DNA of 64,000 nt, from the NCBI GenBank assembly GCA_963575745.1, contig CAUYUJ010018477.1, positions 1-64,000 of the forward strand. The letters run 5' to 3'. Position 1 is the stretch's first letter; every line of letters starts with the position of its first letter. Position numbers and translations under genes: made by a program. The stretch is from Prorocentrum cordatum. Lineage: Eukaryota; Sar; Dinophyceae; Prorocentrales; Prorocentraceae. Of the stretch, positions 22,292-33,454 are shown piece by piece. The notes beneath the pieces are model-generated. The model saw only the letters and a list, made by a program, of their open reading frames with translations, had not been told where the DNA came from and ran no database searches.

Positions 22292-22489
22292 GGTTTTGAG
22301 ATGCGAAAGAGCGTGATCCTCCGCCGCTTTACTGTGGAAAATTCCCCCCCCTCTTCCTCCGGAACCCGGGAGTCCCCCCCCCTCCGAAAATCCCGGTCAC
22401 CTGCTGTAACCCCTCCCCCCCCTTTCCCCCCGGTAGAACCCCCCCGCCCCCCCCCGACCCCCCCCCCCCCCTCCCCCTTCCAGAAAACC

Positions 22490-22640
22490 GGAGGAGGGTC
22501 ACTACCGGTTCGAACCCCCCCTCCCCTGGAAAACCGAGCGGGGTCACTACCAGTTCGAACCCCCCCCCCTCCTCCCCCAAAGACCAAGGGGGGTCACTAC
22601 CGGTTCGAATCCGTCCCCCCCCCCTCCAAAATTATCCCGG
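22490..22640 (+). repeat. GGGGTCACTACCGGTTCGAA tandem motif (B-box-like)
   Basis: Three copies of GGGTCACTAC(C)(G/A)GTTCGAA(C/T)CC separated by C-rich tracts, with another at about 24940. The core GGTTCGAATCC equals the tRNA B-box consensus. No full tRNA can be folded by eye. Inverted copies occur at 25830-25990. Confidence 0.7.
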
Positions 22641-22779
22641 CAAAGCAACCTAACAGCGATGTGTAGGAGCATATGTGGAAGCATTCCCCTCAAGATTCAG
22701 ATGAGAATCCAGTTGCAGAATTCTGATGTTCTCGCAGTCGTAGTCGCATTCGCGATGACAGTCGCAGTGGCAACGGCAG

Positions 22780-24455
22780 TCGCAGTCACAGCCTCAGCCT
22801 CAGCCTGCCTCAGCCTCAGCCTCAGCCTGCCTCAGCCTCAGCCTGCCTCAGCCTCAGCCTCAGCCTGCTTCAGCCTCAGCATCAGTCTGCCTTCAGCCTG
22901 CCTCAGCCTCAGCCTGCCTCAGCCTCAGCCTGCCTCAGCCTCAGCCTCAGCCTCAGCCTCAGCCTGCCTCAGCAGAAGCCTGCCTCAGCCTCACCCTCAG
23001 CCTGCCTCTGCCTCAGCCTCAGCCTGCATCAGCCTCAGCCTCAGCCTCAGCCTGCCTCAGCATTAGCCTGCCTCAGACTCAGCCTCAGCATCAGCCTGCC
23101 TCAGCCTCAGCCTCAGCCTGATTCAGCCTCAGCCTCAGTCTGCCTTCAGCCTCAGCCTCAGCCTGCCTCAGCCTCAGCCTGCATCAGCCTCAGCCTCAGC
23201 CTCAGCCTGCCTCAGCATCAGCCTGCCTCAGCCTCAGCCTCAGCCTGCCTCAGCCTCAGCCAGCCTGCTTCAGCCTCAGCCTCAGTCTGCCTTCAGCCTC
23301 GGCCTCAGCCTCAGCCTGCCTCAGCCTCAGCCTGCATCAGCCTCAGCCTCAGCCTCAGCCTGCCTCAGCATCAGCCTGCCTCAGCCTCAGCCTCAGCCTG
23401 CCTCAGCCTCAGCCTCAGCCTGCCTCAGCCTCAGCCTCAGTCTGCCTTCAGCCTCGGCCTCAGCCTCAGCCTGCCCCAGCCTCAGCCTGCATCAGCCTCA
23501 GCCTCAGCCTCAGCCTGCCTCAGCATCAGCCTCAGCCTCAGCCTCAGCCTCAGCCTGCCTCAGCCTCAGCCTCAGCCTGCTTCAGCCTCAGCCTCAGTCT
23601 GCCTCAGCCTCGGCCTCAGCCTCAGCCTGCCTCAGCCTCAGCCTGCCTCAGCCTCAGCCTCAGCCTCAGCCTGCCTCAGCCTCAGCCTCAGCCTGCCTCA
23701 GCCTCAGCCTCAGCCTGCTTCAGCCTCAGCCTCAGTCTGCCTTCAGCCTCGGCCTCAGCCTCAGCCTGCCTCAGCCTCAGCCTGCATCAGCCTCAGCCTC
23801 AGCCTCAGCCTGCCTCAGCATCAGCCTGCCTCAGCCTCAGCCTCAGCCTGCCTCAGCCTCAGCCTCAGCCTGCTTCAGCCTCAGCCTCAGTCTGCCTTCA
23901 GCCTCGGCCTCAGCCTCAGCCTGCCTCAGCCTCAGCCTGCCTCAGCCTCAGCCTCAGCCTCAGCCTCAGCCTCAGCCTCAGCCTCAGCCTCAGCCTCAGC
24001 CTCAGCCTTCAGCCTGCCTCAGCCTCAGCCTGCCTCAGCCTCAGCCTGCTTCAGCCTCCTCAGCCTCAGTCTGCCTCAGCCTCGGCCTCAGCCTCAGCCT
24101 CAGCCTGCATCAGCCTCAGCCTCAGCCTCAGCCTGCCTCAGCATCAGCCTGCCTCAGCCTCAGCCTCAGCCTGCCTCAGCCTCAGCCTCAGCCTGCTTCA
24201 GCCTCAGCCTCAGTCTGCCGTCGGCCTCGGCCTCAGCCTCAGCCTGCCTCAGCCTCAGCCTGCATCAGCCTCAGCCTCAGCCTCAGCCTGCCTCAGCATT
24301 AGCCTGCCTCAGCCTCAGCCTCAGCATCAGCCTGCCTCAGCCTCAGCCTCAGCCTGATTCAGCCTCAGCCTCAGTCTGCCTGCAGCCTCGGCCTCAGCCT
24401 CAGCCTGCCTCAGCCTGAGCCTGCCTCAGCCTCAGTCTCAGCCTCAGCCTCAGCA
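22780..24455 (+). repeat. CAGCCT satellite with about 154-bp higher-order period
   Basis: About 1.7 kb built from CAGCCT and CAGCCTGCCT. A marker variant CAGTCTGCC(T/G) recurs at 23136, 23283, 23438, 23595, 23733, 23888, 24067, 24211 and 24372, mean spacing about 154 bp. Open frames across it are artefacts. Confidence 0.93.
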
Positions 24456-24474
24456 TTCAAAATGTGGCCCGGGA

Positions 24475-24810
24475 ATAAAGTTCGGGAAACTCGAAGAACA
24501 CGAAGTGACCTACAGTTGGCTCCAGGCATTCAAAATCATGCCCAGGAATGGAATTCTGGGAACTAGAAGACCACGAAGTGGGCTACAATTGGCTCCAGGC
24601 ATTCAAAATCATGCCCAAGAATGGAATTCTGGGAACTCGAAGGCCACGAAGTGGCCTACAGTTGGCTCCGGGCATTCAAAACCATGCCCAAGAATGGAAT
24701 TCTGGGAACTCGAAGGCCACGAAGTGGCCTGCAGTTGGCTCCGGGCATTCAAAATCATGCCCAGGAATGGAGTTCTGGGAACTCGAAGAACACGAAGTGG
24801 CCTACTGTTG
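24475..24810 (+). repeat. 73-bp tandem repeat, about 4.5 copies
   Basis: Unit includes AATGGAATTCTGGGAACTCG, AAGGCCACGAAGTGGCCTAC and GGCATTCAAAATCATGCCC. The GAATTC marker lies at 24551, 24624 and 24697, with a G-variant at 24770: exactly 73 bp each time. Confidence 0.95.
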
Positions 24811-24994
24811 TCTAAAAAAGGAGTCCCCGGATTCCCCCGGGTCCCGTCCGCATCCCGCCCAGCCCCCCTGGGGAGTCATGATGCTCTCTTTTGACACTAC
24901 TAGAAACCTGTCAGTCTTCGCTGTTAGGTAAAAAGGGGGGGTCACTACTGGTTCGAACCCATCCCCCCTCTCCCCCCCACGCTCACCGCGGGCA

Positions 24995-25800
24995 AACAAC
25001 TTCCGGATCCCTACCACCGTCCGCACCACATCCCCCACTGCTGTCCCCAGCACCGCTGTCCTCACCACCACTCTGTCCCCACTGTTCCCACCACCGTTCC
25101 CACTGTCCCCACCAGTGCCCCCACCACTGTCGCACTGTCCCCACTGTCCCCACCACTGTTCCCACCACGGTCCCACTCTCCCCACTTTCCCCACGGCCCC
25201 AACCACTGTCCCACTGTCCCCACTGTCCCACTGTCCCCGCCGCCGTCCAACTGAGCTGTCCCACTTTTCCCACCATTGTCCCCACTGTCCCCACCACTGT
25301 CCCCACTGTACCTCTGTCCCATTGACCCACCGCCGTCCTCGCCACCGTCCTCACCACTGTCCCCACCACCACTGTCCCCACCAGTGTCGGACTGTCCCCA
25401 CCACATTCCCACTGTCCCCACACCACTGTCCCCACCACTGTCCTCACCAGTGCCCCCACCAGTGTCTCACCGTCCCCACTGTCCCCACCACTGTCCCACT
25501 GTCCCCACTTTCCCCGCCACTCTCCCCACTGTACTACTGTCTCCCCACTGTCCTCACCACCGCCTTCACCACTGTCCCCACCACTACCGTCCCCACCACT
25601 GTCCCACTGTCCCCACCTCTGTCCCGCTGTCCCCTCACCACTGTCCCCACCACCACCGTCCCCACCACTGTCCGCACCACTGTCCCACTGTCCCCACACC
25701 ACTGTCCCCACCACCACCGTTCCCACCACTGTCCCAGTATCCCCACCATTGTCCAACTGTCCCAGTATCCCCACCATTGTCCAAATGTCCCGAGGAGCGG
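24995..25800 (+). repeat. CCCCACCACTGT minisatellite
   Basis: About 800 bp of 9- and 12-bp CCCCACCACTGTC / CCCACTGTC words. Low complexity; no stop-rich frames, hence spurious Pro/Thr/His frames. Confidence 0.93.
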
Positions 25801-25819
25801 GACTCGTTTGCCGGCGGCG

Positions 25820-25995
25820 AAGGGGAGGGGGGGTTCGAACCGGTAGTGACCTCTCCAGTTTTCGAGGGGGGGGGGTCGAAACGGTCGTGACTCCCCCCCT
25901 TTTCACCCCTTTTCATGATGGACTGGGAGGGGGGGGGGGGAGGGGTTCGAACTGGTAGTGACCCCTCCCGGTTTTCGGGGGGGGGGGACGGGTTG
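25820..25995 (-). repeat. Inverted copies of the GGTTCGAA motif
   Basis: GGGGTTCGAACCGGTAGTGACC, a diverged GGTCGAAACGGTCGTGAC, and GGGGTTCGAACTGGTAGTGACC: the reverse complement of the motif at 22490-22640. Together they bracket the satellite region. Confidence 0.75.
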
Positions 25996-26299
25996 GAAAC
26001 CCCCAGTGCCCCCCCCCTCCCCCAGTTTTCTGCCAGCAGCGGTAGAACACGCTCTTTCAGAGATGCGCTTCCTCCTGTGCGCCGTCCAGGAGCGCTCCAA
26101 GCTGGCCCCAGAGGGGTGGCAAACTCCACGACCTCGGGCCAAAAGCGCCCGAAGACGGCTCGCTACGGCCCCAGGTGGACCCGCGCCAGCCCTGGAGGCG
26201 CCGGGGGCACAAAAGAGGGAGTGGAGGCCGACGGTTGCCTGAGAGGCAAGCTCACCGACGTGTCTCAAGTCTGAGGGGGAACTCTTGTACTTGTTCGCG

Positions 26300-26530
26300 T
26301 TTCCGACCGCCCAGAACGGCCCAAGAGGCCTCCAAGATCGCCCCAAGACAGTCCAAGAGGCTCCCAAGAGGGCCTCCAGACTACCCAAAGAGGGCCTCAA
26401 GACGGTCCAGGAGGCCCCCAAAGAGCAGTCAAGGGGCCCCCAAGTGACCCCCGGGAAGACTCAAGAGGCCTAAAGACTGCCCGCAAAAATGGCCCCAAGA
26501 GGCTCCCAGACGGTCTGGAAGATCTCCAAA
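26300..26530 (+). repeat. CAAGAGGCCC minisatellite block
   Basis: CCCAAGAGGCC, CCAAGATCGCC and CCCCCAAG words preceded by TTCGCGTTTCCGACCGCCC. Confidence 0.7.
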
Positions 26531-28275
26531 GAGGCCCAAGAGGCCGCTGGGGCACCCTGGCCATCTCTTTGGCGCGACAGGCCTCTGGACGCTCCCCGGA
26601 TCGCCAAAATATCGGCTCAAGGCGCCCAAAAGGACACCAAGCCTAAAAGGGTTCAAGAATGCAGAAAAATCCTGTGCATCTTTGTGGAAACTGGCATGTT
26701 CAGCATACTCGTTGTGCGGGTTCTGAACAGCGTCTCGGACGGCCCAAGGGGCCTCAAAGATGGACCAGACACGAACAAAGATGCCCCCAAGCAGGGCCCC
26801 AAGACGGTCCAGGAAGACTCGAAGAGGGCCCGAGAGGCCTCTGTTTTTGTTCTATCCCGCTTCCTTGCCTCACGCCGCTACACCGCATTCAAGTCATTCG
26901 AACGCATTTTTGGTCCCCTCTCGGATCCTCCCAGAAGCCATGTTTGCGCCTCTCGGGGACACGTCGAGGCTGTATCAGGACATTGTTCGGGATTCCAGGA
27001 ACCGTCTTCGGTGATCCTGCGGTCGATGGACACAATCACCATCAACTGCACGAGGTCCACCAAACGCAAGAAAATCTAAAACACAACGTATGACGCTCTA
27101 TACGCACTCAAAACGTGTACTGAAACCGTTGGGCACTTCGGGCGACCCCTGGGATGGGAACGGAAATATATGTTGAGATTCCTGTCCCGCAGCACACCGC
27201 GTCAGATGCTCTTTCGGAACCCTTGCAGGAGCTCCTGGGGCCCTATTTGAAGCTTCGCGATGCCCTACAAAAAGCCCTTCGAGAGCCCGCATGCCGTCCA
27301 CAGAGTCTAGAAACGCCTACAAACCCTGAGAATCTCCAGAAGAAACCGCAAAAACGCTGCACATGAAGGCCGCTGTGGTGAAGCCTCTCTTGCACGTGTT
27401 CGGCGCATGATTCCCGCCTCCAGGGCCCTTTCTCTGGACGCCTGTAGGGCCGCCTACAGTGTCCCCTCAGACCTCACGGTGGTCTCCAATGTCCTTCGGG
27501 TGAGCCCCGAGCTAGCCACGGAAATGTATCCTCATCCTCCACTCCCAAACCCCGAAATACGCGGGTGCGGTCCTCATGGGCCGTTTTTGGTAACAATTCT
27601 CGCCTTCTGGGACCGTCTTGGACCCCACTGTGGTCCACTGATCCTCACGGTGTCCACTTCTTCCTATCGCAGGCCGCCCGCTGCCATTTCGCAGGATTGG
27701 AACTTTGCCATCTCTGCATCAAGCGACTACGCCCCCCCCAGACAAAAGGGGCAGCAGTGTCTGCCATATTGGGGGCGTTCGTATGAACAAGCAAGTTAAA
27801 GCGCATGGATCAAGAAGGGAACCGAGCTGCCCATCAAGCACAGGTGCTAACTCTCACAGGTAACTAACGTTTTTAAGCCAGAAGAGCCGAAAGAGCTTCG
27901 CATCTTATACTTACTCGCAGACCTAATCAGAGTCCATTGGTGAGCCGCCGCTGGCTAGCAGCTAACAGACTCTTGACCACGTATAAGTTAGAAGGCCCAG
28001 CGCATCAGGGCGGGGGATCTTGCTTTGCAGATACATCACAGCAAACAACACCACGCAGCTGTCTGCCCATGAGCTAAAAAGGTGCCCTAAGCTAGACGGC
28101 GCCTTCTTTGTGCTAGTAGGGTTAGGGGTTCTACTAGTATCCTTCGTGAGCCGCTGGCCCTGGGGGGGCACCAAATACACAGCCCGCTGCCATGTCATCC
28201 ACGCGCGGGCGAACTCCCAGCGCGGCAGAGATCTAGAGTCATTCACCGTTCCCTCCCCGGTCCTTCCTTTTCCTT
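26531..28275. other. Unrecognised sequence of ordinary complexity
   Basis: Moderately GC-rich with minisatellite remnants near 26740-26850. No frame with recognisable domains. Possible splice-like signals (TTTGCAG near 28027) are not enough to model a gene. Confidence 0.4.
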
Positions 28276-28279
28276 TGCT

Positions 28280-28714
28280 CTAAGTGTGCTTCCCCTCCCG
28301 TTCCTGTCTCATTTCCCCACTCTCTGCGCTCCCTGCCTCCCCCCTTCTCGTGTCAGTTCGCCATCCCAGGGCATTGCACGCGTGAAATAGATGCCGTGGA
28401 AGAAAAGAAAGGGAAGGCCGCGATGGTGAAGGTCGGGCAAGGGCGAGCAAACAGACCACGAGGGGTGGACGAGCCATGCTTGCGAAGCCACGGAGATGCT
28501 CGCTCCACGCTGACAGCAGGAAGATCGACGAGACGCATCGCCTGGACAGGCCCTTCTTCACCGAGATGTGCTCCATGCTCAGGCCCAGCAGGAAGACAAT
28601 GGTATCCCACATGTGCTTGTGCCGTGGCGTCTCGAGGGGGGTGCCCAGTTCGGCCACCAGCTTCTGCGTGGATGAAATAGCACCTGTGGCAGTGGCAATC
28701 ACCTCACTCGCCAT
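28280..28714 (-). CDS. Possible first exon of an unknown gene
   Basis: Starts at an ATG in a good context (AAAAGCATGG) and reads MASEVIATATGAISSTQKLV then AELGTPLETPRHKHMW and DTIVFLLGLSMEHISVKK. Codon third positions look coding for about the first 70 residues. After that the frame drifts into Arg/Ser/Pro-rich sequence, probably past an unrecognised donor. I do not recognise the family. A short hydrophobic stretch (TIVFLLGLS) is present. It may be a gene start or a decayed copy. Confidence 0.3.
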   Translation of the reverse strand: MASEVIATATGAISSTQKLVAELGTPLETPRHKHMWDTIVFLLGLSMEHISVKKGLSRRCVSSIFLLSAWSEHLRGFASMARPPLVVCLLALARPSPSRPSLSFLPRHLFHACNALGWRTDTRRGEAGSAESGEMRQEREGKHT

Positions 28715-29146
28715 GCTTTTGGCTTTACCTTTCCTTGCCCCTGTCTGGTCCCAACGACTTACTTAACATTAATCACAACATTTGTGCGTGAAGCCGTTCT
28801 GACACACATAATATGCTTACGCCTGCTAAGCAGTAGTGATGCCCACACTAAAGATGCAATCGTGTAGCATGTGCTCACCAACTGAGCCCTTGATCGTCTT
28901 CGAATCAATGGGTGGTGTCGGCGCCTGGAACGCGCAAAGTAACTATGCTGCATACTTCCATCGACACCCGAGGTGGAGGGAAACCACACCTCTCCCCTTC
29001 TCTACATCCGCATCCGGGAGAGGGCGGGACGCATGTGCGAAGAATGGCAGCGGGGGATGGAAATGGAGATCGGGTGGGGGAAGGGTTCTCCTCCACCCCA
29101 TTCCCCTCCACTGTTCATCTCGCTCCCCCTCCCGCTCCACCACAAG

Positions 29147-29284
29147 GGTCGACCTAAACAGGAACTGTCGTTTTTCGTTGCGTTTTCGTTGTCCCTCGTC
29201 TCTTCTTCAATCCGCCTTTGCCGCAAAACGAAATCGAAACAAAAGCAGCCCACGGAATCGCCAAAACAACGTTCAGCACGCCCC
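29147..29284. mobile_element. M5 inverted-repeat element, copy 1
   Basis: The left part GGTCGACCTAAAC...GTCGTTTTTCGTTGCGTTTT and right part GCAAAACGAAA...CAAAACAACGTTCAGC mirror the element at 42413-42553. The terminal symmetry is decayed here. Confidence 0.55.
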
Positions 29285-29970
29285 CTTGCTCCACCACCTC
29301 CTCCGGCCACCTTCTCCGCCCCCTCCGCCCTGCCCTCCTCCTGCTCCTCCGCCGCCAGCCCCCTCTCCTCCCTCGCCTGCTCCACTGCACTCCCCCTCCT
29401 GCTGCTGCCCCCCCCCATTGCCCCAGACGCATTCCTCTCTCAGCAGCCTTCGCTTGCGCCAGCGACCACACGCCAGACGATCTTAGAATCACGCGTGGCT
29501 GAGACGGTCTGCTTGTGGCGGCAGGAACAACTGCCCCTCCCGCTTCCCCCCCCTCCCCCAACGCCGCCGCGTGCCCTCTCCTTTCTTACTCCTCCCGCCT
29601 CGCCTCCTGCTCCCAGCGCCCTCGCCCACGCGGCGCGGAGGCCCCAACCCTCCCCCCCGCGGGCGTTTCGGGACCGCCCGGCGACCCCCGCCGAGCGTCT
29701 GGCTGAGCGTGGTGAGGGTCTGGTCCGTGATCTCGCAGATCTGCTGCATGACCTGCGCAGGACCCGACACAGGAGGCCCCGGGAGCCACTCCCCGCGGAC
29801 AGGCCGACAGTAGGATGTCAAGATGCGGTCGGCTCAAAATGCGCTCTCAGAATTCTCGGGCGGCACCCTGCTCTGCAGCCCGCGCGGAACAGTAAGACAT
29901 CGGGGACACCTGCGAAATCTGAGCGGCGTCCATCCTCTTGCCCTCCGCTTGCGACCACGCCTCCAGCCTC

Positions 29971-30094
29971 TCGCCATCGCCTGGACGTCCATTCCCGTGC
30001 ATGTTTCGATTTCGTGCGTTTATCTTTGCACGGTGGTCCTCGATGCCCCTGGATGGTCCTCGCCGAGAGAACCGCACACGTCCGAGCGATGCCA
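29971..30094. mobile_element. M3 inverted-repeat element, copy 2
   Basis: Ends TCGCCATCGCCTGGACGTCC and CACACGTCCGAGCGATGCC are inverted. The interior matches copies 1 and 3 (CATTCCCGTGCATGTTTCG, CTCGCCGAGAGAAC). Confidence 0.8.
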
Positions 30095-30505
30095 CGGCAT
30101 GACGCCTGTTGCTCGTTGGGCATCTCTATCCCTGGGCCTGATGGCCTAGCCTCCTCCTGCTCCTCGGCCCCGCCCACCCTCTGACTCTTTCTCATCCGTC
30201 TCCGTCCACCCCTCCTCCTCCCGCCTCCTCCTCCTCCTCCTCCTCCATCTATCCTATCCACCCCTCCACCCCTCCATAACGAGGAAAAACATATCTCAGC
30301 TTCGCCGCTTGGCCTTGGCCTCTCCATGGCACCTGTCGGGATGGGCCTGGGGCTCCGATCATGCGCTGACCGCGCTCCCTGTGGCTCTCCATCCCCGTCG
30401 CTAGCAACAGCATCGGCGTCGGCATTGCCAGCGTCGTCGCCAGCGACGTTGTCGACTTCATGGCCGTCGTCATCAAAATCGTCTTCATCGTCCTCCGCGT
30501 CCTCA

Positions 30506-30695
30506 CACACGTCGGTTGGAAGAAGTAGGTTTAAATATGAAGCAGGAAGGCGGCGAATGAAGTAGATCGGGTCCAGGCCCTGCCAAAAAACAACAACACA
30601 CAACGAAAGCAGATCGATTATTGAAGTAGGAAGGCGCTTGAAATATATTGGGATCTGGGAATACAGAAATACCTACTTCCAGCGACCGGCGGGTA
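30506..30695. mobile_element. M1 inverted-repeat element, copy 2
   Basis: Ends CACACGTCGGTTGGAAGAAG and CTACTTCCAGCGACCGGCGG. The interior carries AAGTAGGAAGGCGCTTGAAA and GGGATCTGGGAATACAGAAA as in copy 1. Confidence 0.83.
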
Positions 30696-31379
30696 ATCAT
30701 GTCGCCGTCGCCGATCTCATCCTCAGGCACTGGGCGGCTTTATTTGTTCAGTGCAACAATTCCGAGACCTCTCGACCCCTGCCTTGGCGCCGGCCTTTCG
30801 TCGCGATGACAGTCATCGTGCTACCAGAAAGGACGACGAGCAAGGACTGGAAGGGCTTTTCTGGCCAATGCGAGCCTCGGTCACGAATACGGTCCCCCAA
30901 ATGGTTCGATCTGAGAACCGCCCTGAAAACCAGAACCCCTCATGATCGGTGTGACTGCAGTCGGTTGACAATCATGGGCCCGAGAAACAGGTCTCGGGAG
31001 TCTTAGATTGGCAAGAAACTTACCGCCTCGATCATTCGAGCCGGTGGATGTCTGGGCCAGGGTGTCAGACAATCTTCCCCCTTGTGCGCATCCCAGGGTT
31101 CGCTCTGACAAAAGCCTGGAGAGGGACCCTGGCCGTGGTGACGAGGAGACCCCCGCGAGGCCCCCGCCCCCAAAAGGAGATCCAGATACCTGAATCCTTG
31201 ATTTCCCATCCGTCTCCCCTCCCACGCCTCCTCCGCCTCCTCCTCCTCCTCAAACTCCTCCCCCGCCTCCTCCGCCACCTCTGCCTCCCCCGCCTTCCCC
31301 GCCTCCCCCCCCTCCCCCTCTTCGGCTGGCCGACAGAGCCCACGGGCAGCCCAAAGAGGGGGGGAAGGTGGAGGCACGG

Positions 31380-31600
31380 AGCGCGATCCAGCAAAGCAGC
31401 TGTTCAGGTCGAGCGGGCTTCCGCCGCTCGGGCGGGGACTCTCTCGGGGCCACGCTGCTTCTGCTGCCCAGGTCACCAGCCCCCAGGTCACCTGAGGTGG
31501 TCTGGAGCTGGAAGCGGCCAGACGAGGCGCGATCCGGCGAGGCAGTTGTTTCGGTCGAGCGGGCTTCCGCCACTCGGGCGGGGACTCTTTTGGGTCCTCG
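31380..31600 (+). repeat. About 149-bp tandem duplication
   Basis: GCGCGATCC and GGTCGAGCGGGCTTCCGCC followed by CTCGGGCGGGGACTCT occur near 31380-31442 and again near 31529-31590. Confidence 0.85.
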
Positions 31601-32427
31601 AGGGCCGCGCTGCTTCCACTGCCGCGCCGTCTGCGCTGCAATGGGCCCCGAGCAAGGAAGTCAAGACGGGAGGGTCGGGGGTCCGCTTAAAACCCATCCC
31701 CCGACCCCTCCCAGGGCCGTACGTGATCAGCTTTCCGAGCAGCGTCCAGCAGCCGTTGAGACGAAGAGGGCCCTTTCCCCCCCCCCCTCAGCTGGCGAAA
31801 ACCGTGCAAGGCTGCAGCTCCCTCGGCCCCCCCACACGGCTTCAAGTCTGGCTGATCCGCAGGACCTGGAGGAACAGACGGTGAGGGCAAGGGAGACGCA
31901 AAGAGCAGACACCAGGACATACCCTTCCGCAGGCTATGCAGCAGGGATCGAGCAGGACAGAACTGTGGAGCGAGCGTGCAGGGGGGCCAGCGAATGCCAA
32001 CGGCGGGGGGGGGGGGTGCTTCTGGATCCGCTGCTGAGGGAGAGCGAGATGGGAAGGCGATGGAGGATGGCAAGGGAGGAGGGCACTGGACCAAGACCCA
32101 CGGCGTGCTGACCCAGCTGTTTCACGGCGTGGGCCCCCTGGAGGCCTCGACCCCTTCCCTGGGAGTGGTTCTTCCTCTTGTGCAGCGCTTCGACGGCCCA
32201 CAAATGACCAATCACGAGCGGAGTCCCGCGGAGGCCCAAAAATGACCAATCACCGCCGGTCGTGACTTGGACACGACACGTGGGGGTCTTGGGGAGGGCA
32301 ACGGCGGAGAGAGGCCGGGCCGGCCCGAGGACACCATGCCGATCCGAATCCAGGATCAAGCAGCATCGAATCGGGAAATCGGGTCGAATCGAACGGTGTG
32401 TCGGATCGGGCTGCAAAACAGCCACCC

Positions 32428-32500
32428 AACTATACCAGCCAACCAACCTGCCGACCGACCAGCCACCAGCCAGCCAGCCTGCCAACCAACGGTCCTCTTG
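32428..32500. repeat. CCAACCAG / CCAGCCAG simple repeat
   Basis: Degenerate CCAACCAACC and CCAGCCAGCC words. A longer run of the same type is at 33838-34110. Confidence 0.8.
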
Positions 32501-32639
32501 CGTTGCCTTGCCTTGCATTGCATTGCGTTGCATGTGATTTGCATCTGCAGTACATTGCGTTGCAGTAAGCTGCGGGCGATGGGGAGGACAGGAAGGAGAA
32601 GGGAGGACGGTACAGAGGAGTGGATCAAGGAGGAGTGAG

Positions 32640-32735
32640 GAGAGAGGGGGAGGAGGGGAGGAGGAGGAAGGGGGAAGAAGGAAGGAGACGAGAGGAGGAA
32701 GGAGGAAAGGGGGAGGGAGAAGGACGAGGAGGATT
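32640..32735. repeat. GGA/GAGG purine tract
   Basis: Imperfect GGAGG and GAGGAGGA purine-rich sequence. Confidence 0.75.
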
Positions 32736-32851
32736 GGATAAACTTTAGTTCGCCTCCATGGCCCTCGTCACCGTCGTCGTCATCATGGTCGTCGACGTCG
32801 TCGTCGTCGTCTTCGTGACTTCTGTTTGCGTCGGCCCCCGCGGCGCTGCCA

Positions 32852-32867
32852 CGCGACGACTAGAATG
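32852..32867. repeat. 16-bp direct repeat, left of U6 copy
   Basis: CGCGACGACTAGAATG, identical to 32971-32986. Fits a target-site duplication. Confidence 0.85.
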
Positions 32868-32970
32868 TTTTGTTTTGAGATTGTATACACTTCTCGATTT
32901 GTGCGTGTCATCCTTACGCAGGGGCCATGCTAATCTTCTCTGTATCGTTCCAATGTTAGCGGATGATCGG
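32868..32970 (-). ncRNA. U6 snRNA-like sequence, retroposed copy
   Basis: On the minus strand the sequence carries U6 landmarks in order: ATTGGAACGAT, the ACAGAGA box (32937-32943), the AGC triad (32929-32931), the internal stem-loop CATGGCCCCTGCGTAAGGAT, GACACGCAC, and a 3' part ending TATACAATCTC. It then runs into an A-rich AAAACAAAACA end instead of a T-run terminator. The canonical long 5' stem-loop is not visible; only CCGATCATCCGCTAAC precedes the conserved core, which may be the dinoflagellate 5' end or a truncation. Identical 16-bp direct repeats lie immediately outside. U6 is the catalytic spliceosomal RNA; this copy is more likely a retropseudogene than the functional gene. Confidence 0.85.
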
Positions 32971-32986
32971 CGCGACGACTAGAATG
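32971..32986. repeat. 16-bp direct repeat, right of U6 copy
   Basis: CGCGACGACTAGAATG, identical to 32852-32867. Removing the insert and one copy restores a normal minisatellite unit. Confidence 0.85.
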
Positions 32987-33454
32987 GAACACGATGTCTT
33001 CACGCCTGCAGGCCTTGCCGCGTGGCGAGCGGAGTGGCACAGCATTCGTTTCGTCCCCCCGGGGCGCTGCCACGCGACGAACGGCGTGAGATGGCTGCCC
33101 TCTGTCGGCCCCCACGGCGCTGCCGCGTGACAGGCAGAGCGGATGGAGTACTGCTTCGCCGCGCCGCCATGGCGTCGCCACGTGGCAAGTGCGGTGGGCG
33201 AGTGCCCTCCTCAGGCCCCCAGCGGCGCTGCCACGTGGCGAGTGTAGCGGAACGGCATGTTTGCTCCGCCCGCGCCAGGCCGTCCCACGTGGCGAATGGA
33301 CTGGAATAGCATTGTTCTCAGCCCCCGCGGCGCTGCGCCGTGACGGGCAGAGAAGAGTTGTATTTAGTCGCCCGCCAAGGCGTTGCCACGTGGCGAATGG
33401 CGTAGAGCATGTTTTGTTCGGCCCCGCGGCATTGCCACGTGACGAGACGCGCAT

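Noticed and set aside
22490-22640. Possible tRNA gene because of GGTTCGAATCC
   Set aside because: Only the T-loop-like core is present; flanks are C homopolymers and the motif is tandemly repeated.
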